Positions 58,210-64,000 of a stretch of DNA of 64,000 nt are shown here, piece by piece. Positions within the stretch are counted from its first letter, which is position 1; the number at the start of each line of letters is the position of its first letter. The notes beneath the pieces are model-generated. The model saw only the letters and a list, made by a program, of their open reading frames with translations, ran no database searches and had not been told where the DNA came from. The stretch comes from Diplolepis rosae (taxonomy: Eukaryota; Arthropoda; Insecta; Hymenoptera; Diplolepididae), in contig JAPYXD010000275.1 of assembly GCA_030998225.1 (NCBI GenBank), positions 1,984,001 through 2,048,000 of the forward strand, in the 5' to 3' direction. The position numbers and the translations under genes are program-made.

Positions 58210-59330
58210 ACATATATTATACACATTTACGCATCCTAACCCAAATTAATATCTACTCTAGCTTCCATAATTAACTTTCTATCACCCGCAGTTCAAATTG
58301 AAAGTCCTCAATTTTGGTGTCACAATAAACATAATTCTTTTTCAGGGGAGATAGAAAATGCATTTACACGCGTTGTGTGAAACTCGGCCAAAGCAATACT
58401 TCACGGTTACGTTCTATTTGTGTTCTACGGCGAACTTCAGCATCCTTCTTTACTGCCTGCTGGCTTCATACGCGGCCTCTCAAAGGCTTTCTCTTCGGGG
58501 CTGTCACTCAAAAACCCGCGTAACGCATTGTCCCCAGAATATGATCATCCCGGGACTTTTATCTTCTCTTGTGCGCAAAGGTAGCACTTCGCTTTCCTTG
58601 AACAGGATCCCGCAGTGTGTTCTTCTTTGCCGTACCACGAGCAACTCCTGGTTCGTCCAGGCTCTCGGCTGTCCACCGCCATATGGCCGAAAGCAATGCA
58701 GCGGCAGTGCTGATTCGCCACCGTATTCCTGTGAATCCTGCAAGAAACTCGCCTGATCCTAATTTGGGCCATCTTGAGTAATTTCAGGGCCCGCGTTTTC
58801 TCCAGAAGAATGTACGCTTTTCTGTTACCTCTAAAACGTCTCTTGGTTAAAGACACTTTAGTTTTACTTCCGATCCATGATCGATGAAGCCACTTGAAGT
58901 CCCTTCGACATCATCGGCCTCGGTTTTGGGATCGATGTCCGTAATCTCAATCTCAATCTTGGGGATGAGGTGGAGGACCGACCTAGTAGCAATTATTATT
59001 CCTTCTAAGACTGGATGTAGCCGTCCTCTGCTCTCCTTAGAGCATTGAAGCTCTACCAGAAGGTCTTTGGAGCGTCTCTCCCTGACTCCCAGGATGATAA
59101 CGCCCATTTTAACAGGTTTAACATGCTCACTAAGGTTCTTCAGGAATTCCGCGTAGCTCACTGCCTCTGCTGGCTTTATCAGCACCACTTCTGGGCGAGC
59201 ACGTCTTGGCCTTTCCAGTTTTTTAGCCTCCGGTATTGTCTTTTCTTTCCGGCGATTCTTCCTAGTTGAAACTTCCACAAACTTCCCTTCCTTAATGGAG
59301 GCTCTTGGCCTCTTCTCCTCCGGCTTTCTT
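58210..59330 (-). pseudogene. R1/TRAS-type ORF1 with zinc knuckles, unit 3
   Basis: Minus strand. Gag part in 59278-58847 (RPEVVLIKPAEAVSYAEFLK..), then a frameshift, then 58856-58545 with the CCHC knuckle region: HCRCIAFGHMAVDSREP, CSWYGKEEHTAGSC and CYLC. Some knuckle Cys are replaced (e.g. CSWYG where CxxCG is usual). No piggyBac here. Nothing after 58545 reads as an intact ORF2. Left edge joins unit 2-like flank at 59331. Confidence 0.7.
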
Positions 59331-59639
59331 GCTAAATATTCTAAAAACTCTTTTGAAGTATTTCATTGTCACCTTGCGATTCTGTTTGATGTAAACCAGA
59401 TTCAACGAATCATTACTATAGAGTAGAATACTTTTGAAAATTTTTTAAATATCTTGAATTTTTTAAGAACAATTGAAGTATATAGGTATACATAGAGGCT
59501 TCTAATATTTAAAAAATGCATGAAGTATACCTGAACTAGTACACGAAATCGTACAATAACTTCCTTTAGTATAAAGCAACTTTGAAAATAATTCTGCAGA
59601 ATGAAATACTTTGAAAACGTTTTTAGAATACCTAACATA

Positions 59640-60640
59640 TTTTACATGGCAATCTCAAAATATAAATGTGAATAAAAAGTTTGATTATTTGAAAATAAAA
59701 TGAATTATGTCCAATTTTGCATACATGGAGAAATTTTGTATATCAAGATTTATTATAATCAGTACGGGAAGTTTAGCATTTTACCCGGAATGCTAGAGAG
59801 GCTTCTGTCAAATATGCCCGGATTTATCCTGGAAGGAGGCATCCAATTTTTCGAGTTTTCACAAGGCTGGATAGAACCTTGAGAGAAACGGGACAAGTAT
59901 TTGAGGACCATAGAGAAGTAGGTGGTCGGCGAAGAAATATCCTGGAAGAGGAACGGGTTCTGGATCACTTTTAACGAAATCCAGGCACCAGTTGCCGAAA
60001 AATTGAGCGTTATTTGCATAAATCGAAAAGCTTAATTCACAGGATTTTGAAGGGCAGTGGCCACCATCCATATCACTTCAGAAAAGTGCAGCAATCGTTT
60101 TCGCAGGATTATCCATTCAGGCGACAATTTATTTTGTCATTGGATTTTGCAAAACGAGGAAGAATTACCAAATATCTTGTGGACGAATAAATCTCTGTTC
60201 ACACATAAAGGAATGTTCAATGTCCACAATAAGCATTAACATTCTTCCTAATCTGCTGGATTATGTGCCCGTAAGCGTCCGCCAAAACATAATCTAGCAA
60301 CACGATGGTTGCCCAGCATTTCGAGCCAGGCCTGCTGCGGCTTACATCAATAAACGATTTGGAAATCGTTTGATTGGTTACAAAACTCGAAACCAAAGAG
60401 CAGCTGATTACATTCAGTGGCCTCCCGAGTAAACTTCAAATTCAGATACGGAACAAACCTTTACACGAACAATGTTGTAAACTTCGTAAAACTTCAAAAT
60501 TACATTTATTAGACACTCGAATCTTATCGCTTTCGAAAAAAAATTTAGTTTGCAATTACGAACAGTAGAAAATATAATCTGAGAATAAGAAATTAGGTTA
60601 AGTCGTAAGGAAGCTGAAAAGACTTTATAGCCTCTAGTAT
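59640..60640 (+). pseudogene. IS630/mariner-type transposase relic, unit 3
   Basis: Same sequence as 33680-34990, but an internal deletion at about 60240 removes the YWNTENP..KSTLD part and the intron. The first Asp codon is Asn (ILWTNKS). Dead. Confidence 0.6.
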
Positions 60641-60676
60641 AAAATCATTTTCAGATCACCGGATCTCACTCTACTA

Positions 60677-62161
60677 GGGTAGATTGGCCAGTGAATGACC
60701 GGTTTATATGTTTGCGATGTTCAATGCACTATATTAAAATTATTATAAGGAATAAGAGTATGTTGTATGGATCAATATGTTGCTTGACACATAAATTTAA
60801 TGAGAAAATACATTAATTTGTAAAAATTTCTATTGAATATTTTTAAATGAATTTTCTTTTAATAATTACTAGTTTGCCTAGTGAATGACCACTGACACCC
60901 AATGAATGACCGATGCCTACCCAGTGAATGACCAGTGCTTTTTGACGCAAACGTTATTTATGGTTATGTGGTTATTTTAAAATGCAAAATGAAAAATCAA
61001 GTAATTATTTATTGAATGATTATGTAGGGTAAATAATTATAGAAAAATTATTCTTGAAAGAACATTGATAATTTATATTCATTAATTTTTTTCTTAAACA
61101 TTAATGAACACATTTATAAAGTTATATAAATATAATTTAACATCATTTGAAATTACAAGTAGAATTCAACGCCAATACATCAAATGAATTTAATTCATTA
61201 TTCTTAATCTATATATTAAATGTTTTTAATTAATAAATTTTATGAATTGATATTACATTTCTTTATCGTTATTAATATAATTTAATACTTCTTGTTTAAG
61301 CCTTTTCTTAGGACGCTTTGTAACAATATAACTTTCTAATCCTAATATCTCAGCTCGTTGCTTTAACATTAATTCTAAAACATTTTTTTCTTTTTATTGT
61401 TTTTTCTTCAAAGCTAACTTTTTTTTTCTTGCATTTCTTTCTTTTTTTTCTATTTCTTCGGCGCACTCTTTGTACTCTTGGTGTAGATTGCTTTTGACTT
61501 TCATTTTTACTGAAAGGGCTAATTCTGGTACGATTACTTGTGACTTTTTGTTGAATTTTAGGCATTTATACAAATTAAATAGGAAGCGATTCTCAACATT
61601 CACTTATTATTAACTTATATTTATTTTTACCTAACGTAACTATCACAGGTGAATTTTCAGCGGTCACTGACTGGTCGTTGCAAATTCTTATCGACCCAGT
61701 AAATGACCGCCCGGCCATTTACTGGAAGAAGACACTATATTGAAGTACCAGTGAATGACCGTAACAATTTTCAAATTATTTGATATATTTTGAATTTTAC
61801 AAACCAAGAAGGTCGTATTTTAAAGCTCAAATTTTACTCTAATATACTAGGATAATATTTGTATTACATTTTTGTTTCAAAGTTTGAATTAATAGATACT
61901 TTATAAAATACAATCTTTTGAGGTTAATAGCTAAAAATTTCATGATTTTTTAGAAATTGACTATCGCGGTAACTTAACTATTTTTTTACAAATATTATTA
62001 AATATTCTTTTATAGCAAATAAATTGAATTGGTTATATTAATAACTAAGGAATCTGATAGAATTTTTTAAAAACATGGAAGTATTATTTATATTTAAAAA
62101 ATTGATATTATTATAAAGCGGTCATTCATTGGTACGTGGTCATTCACTAGCCAATCTACCC
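60677..62161. mobile_element. Pogo-like TIR element with iterated GAATGACC motifs
   Basis: Inverted ends GGGTAGATTGGC[C/T]AGTGAATGACC, TA on both sides (60675-60676, 62162-62163), 1485 bp. The 12-mer CAGTGAATGACC and one-base variants recur near 60691, 60885, 60900, 60920, 61682, 61748, and inverted at 61712, 62118 and 62138. A minus-strand frame (61350-61603) is Lys/Glu-rich and coiled-coil-like (EYKECAEEIEKKERNARKKK) as in pogo/jerky-type transposase C-termini. Catalytic domain missing. Family tentative. Confidence 0.65.
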
Positions 62162-62350
62162 TAGACTTTTTCTTGTTGTGTCCTCTAAAGACCTGCGCCT
62201 ATTCAAGACCGCTACCACGCGATGAAATTGAGGCAAAAGGAGTTGTACTATTTTAGCATTTTGCTAATAGAACACGAAAAAAACCTAATTTATTTTACTA
62301 AAGTCAATTAGTGAAAATATTGACTAATTCTTTAGTAATCGGTTACTAAT

Positions 62351-63549
62351 TTTTTTTTTTTTTTTTTTTTTTGGTGAGGAGGAAAAATGGCAAAATCTTT
62401 TATAGACGTTGTACAGGACTCTCCTAGGACGGGTCTAGGCATACCTGTTAAAACCAAAAAACCCTCTCTCTCGAACCAATACACCACCCGCGGAACCGCC
62501 TTTCAGCTTTAAACTTCACGGGTGGTTGGTTCCATTAAAGTCGCGTACGACTCTTCCGTCATCCGTTCGCTCGGAACTTTCATCCGCGGCCACACGCCCA
62601 CTAGGCAAACCGTCTAGCCGCGCCACTCAGGGGAGAAACAAAGATATTCCTCGCCCGAACGACGCGGGCAACCAAGTCTATCCGAGACGCAGGACCGCGG
62701 GTGCAGGCCCCGATGCGATTTCTACTGGCCCTCCCCGTTGTTCATCTCCTGACGCCCATCGAGCTCCCTCGTCCTCATCACAAGTGTGACGAATGATTCG
62801 ATGAGCGTCCAAATCCGTTCAGACTGGAGCATCAGAGGGACCATCGTATCAGGAGTCAGCTCAGCACCCACTGCCTGACAGAGGGCCTCCCTTGCCGCGA
62901 CCCACTTTGCGCAGACGAAGAGTGCGTTCTCTGCATTATCCACAGGGGAATCGCAGTGACAACACATCTCCTCGTCTCTTTTCTGAAAGCGCCTCAGGTA
63001 CGCGTTAAAACAGCTGAGACTATTCTCAGCGCGACAAGTCTCTGCGCCGAGAACAGTCTCCTCTGGATAGCATGGTTTTGCAGGGCTTTGGCCCAGACCG
63101 GAGCTGCATAAAGCAGCCTCGAGTGCACCACGCTCGCCACCAGTCTCCTTTTTACTTCCCTGGGTCCACTAATGTTTGGCATGAGCCGAGCCAGGCTTGC
63201 TCCACATTGGATGGCTTTGGCAGCTGTGATCCATAGGTGTTCGCCAAAGCTAAGCCTACGATCCAACTGCACTCCCAGGTACTTTATACTTGTTCTCCAC
63301 TCGACCTCATGCTCTCCGAGAACGATCCTCGGGTACTGAAAGGATCTCCTGTCCGTGACGAGCAAAGCCTCGGTTTTTTCAGGGGCCATTTTGAGGCCTC
63401 TTCTATCCAACCAACGCTTTGCCCGCCGCAGGCTTTCATTGATCCTCAGCTCCAGGATTCCGACGTCATCAGCGGCGCACACGACAAGTGCGTCATCCGC
63501 GAAGCCGATGATGCTCGTTCCAGCAGGTAGGTCCATGCGCAGGAAGTCG
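62351..63549 (-). mobile_element. 5'-truncated R1/TRAS-type non-LTR retrotransposon with TSD
   Basis: Minus strand. The frame 62994-63536 holds the reverse-transcriptase core motif GFADDALVVC, then GLKMAPEKTEALLV, IKYLGVQLDRRL and SRLLYAAPVW, typical of R1-clade elements. The sequence then jumps to the C-terminal CCHC-like region (MCCHCDSPVDNAENALFVC, 62722-62967), so about 100 codons are deleted. Then 3'UTR and a poly(A) (poly-T on plus at 62351). Flanked by a 15 bp duplication AATCGGTTACTAATT at 62337-62351 and 63550-63564 (overlapping the poly-T by one base). Confidence 0.85.
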
Positions 63550-63564
63550 AATCGGTTACTAATT

Positions 63565-64000
63565 AATTAGTGAATTCTCCCATCGCTTCTCTTTGGTATG
63601 AAATCGAGGACGTACAGTCGAACACGTTAACGGGTGTTAGAATTGCTGAAGTGCTGTTGTTTTTTTCAATAATTTCGTGGTGGTACTGGATTGAGTTAAC
63701 TGTCTAAATAATTCTACATATTTTTTCATTTTCGAACATTAACTTGTAATATGGTACCCTACTGGAGGCAGCGTAGCCTATTTATAAGTTTTGCAATAAA
63801 AAGATGTTTTATTTTTTGAATAATCAGATTTTTATGTTAAAGGTTTTGATTTTCAACGCATTTTCTATTTTTGTACATAGTTTCAAATATTTAAGAATTT
63901 TTTAAGGCAGTTACCTGCTCGTGGTCAAAAAGTTACCTAAACAGTTTTGTGCCTTAGTTAAAAAACTTTCGAAAAAGCCTTGGAATACAGTGATATCATC
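63565..64000. other. AT-rich end of window, no gene recognised
   Basis: Continues the target sequence of the R1-type insertion. No ORF over 60 codons with recognisable content, no TIR. Confidence 0.4.

Larger units (their letters stand above)
43620..64000 (+). repeat. Tandem unit 3 of the 22 kb array (runs off the window)
   Basis: Repeats unit 1 order from the 5' block through gene copy 3 and its 3' flank to about 57260. After that it shares R1 ORF1 sequence (58210-59330) with units 1 and 2, and 59340-60640 matches 32880-34990 of unit 2. It lacks piggyBac. The right end lies outside the window. Confidence 0.75.

Overview
The window is AT-rich nuclear DNA of an animal, almost certainly an insect. 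The grounds are long introns with GT..AG splice sites, AATAAA signals, and a transposon mix typical of insects: several mariner/Tc1 lineages, piggyBac, BEL/Pao, R1/TRAS-type non-LTR elements and a Penelope-like fragment. I cannot place it to order. No rRNA, tRNA, CRISPR or bacterial-style operon was seen.

The backbone is a head-to-tail array of three units of about 22 kb (about 1-21579, 21580-43619, and 43620 to the end, the last incomplete). Each unit carries one plus-strand gene of the same five-exon design: a signal-peptide exon, a 7.2-7.9 kb first intron full of transposons, then four exons within 2 kb. The spliced products are 266, 273 and 273 aa. All exon boundaries are phase-compatible and every frame is open. 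The product resembles the N-terminal barrel of an S1 (trypsin/chymotrypsin) serine protease, but the catalytic His is Asp, the Asp position is Lys, and no GDSGG motif exists. The last exon instead ends in a basic tail with KKKRK or KRKRK. These look like secreted, non-catalytic serine-protease homologues of a divergent, tandemly expanded family.

Unit 1: an internally deleted IS630/mariner-type element (663-1358), a nest of three TA-target transposons (1480-3877), the first exon (5531), intron 1 with Mos1-like mariner, BEL/Pao, a second mariner, half of a fold-back element, a Tc1-like MITE and a possible minus-strand spliced remnant, exons 2-5 (13058-14921), then a composite of R1 ORF1, piggyBac and R1 3' ends (15896-19520), a Penelope scrap, an array of GCGATCGC/AGATCT palindromes and small MITEs.

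Unit 2: a shortened 5' flank, first exon (22464), an intron with a near full-length Mos1-like mariner, BEL/Pao, and a large fold-back element with about 0.5 kb arms, exons 2-5 (29714-31629), then MITEs, an intron-containing transposase relic and a second, differently deleted piggyBac copy. A 2.56 kb block with a solo LTR (TSD CTTAA) separates units 2 and 3.

Unit 3: it has the pre-insertion site of the unit 1 nest, first exon (46467), an intron with the same mariner and BEL/Pao remnants plus a longer irritans-like mariner, exons 2-5 (54391-56305), R1 ORF1 without piggyBac, a pogo-like element with iterated GAATGACC motifs, and a 5'-truncated R1-type insertion with a clear 15 bp target-site duplication.

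Nearly all non-genic differences between units are transposon insertions or deletions with short homology at the joins, so the units work as natural before/after comparisons. All counts and alignments were made by eye.
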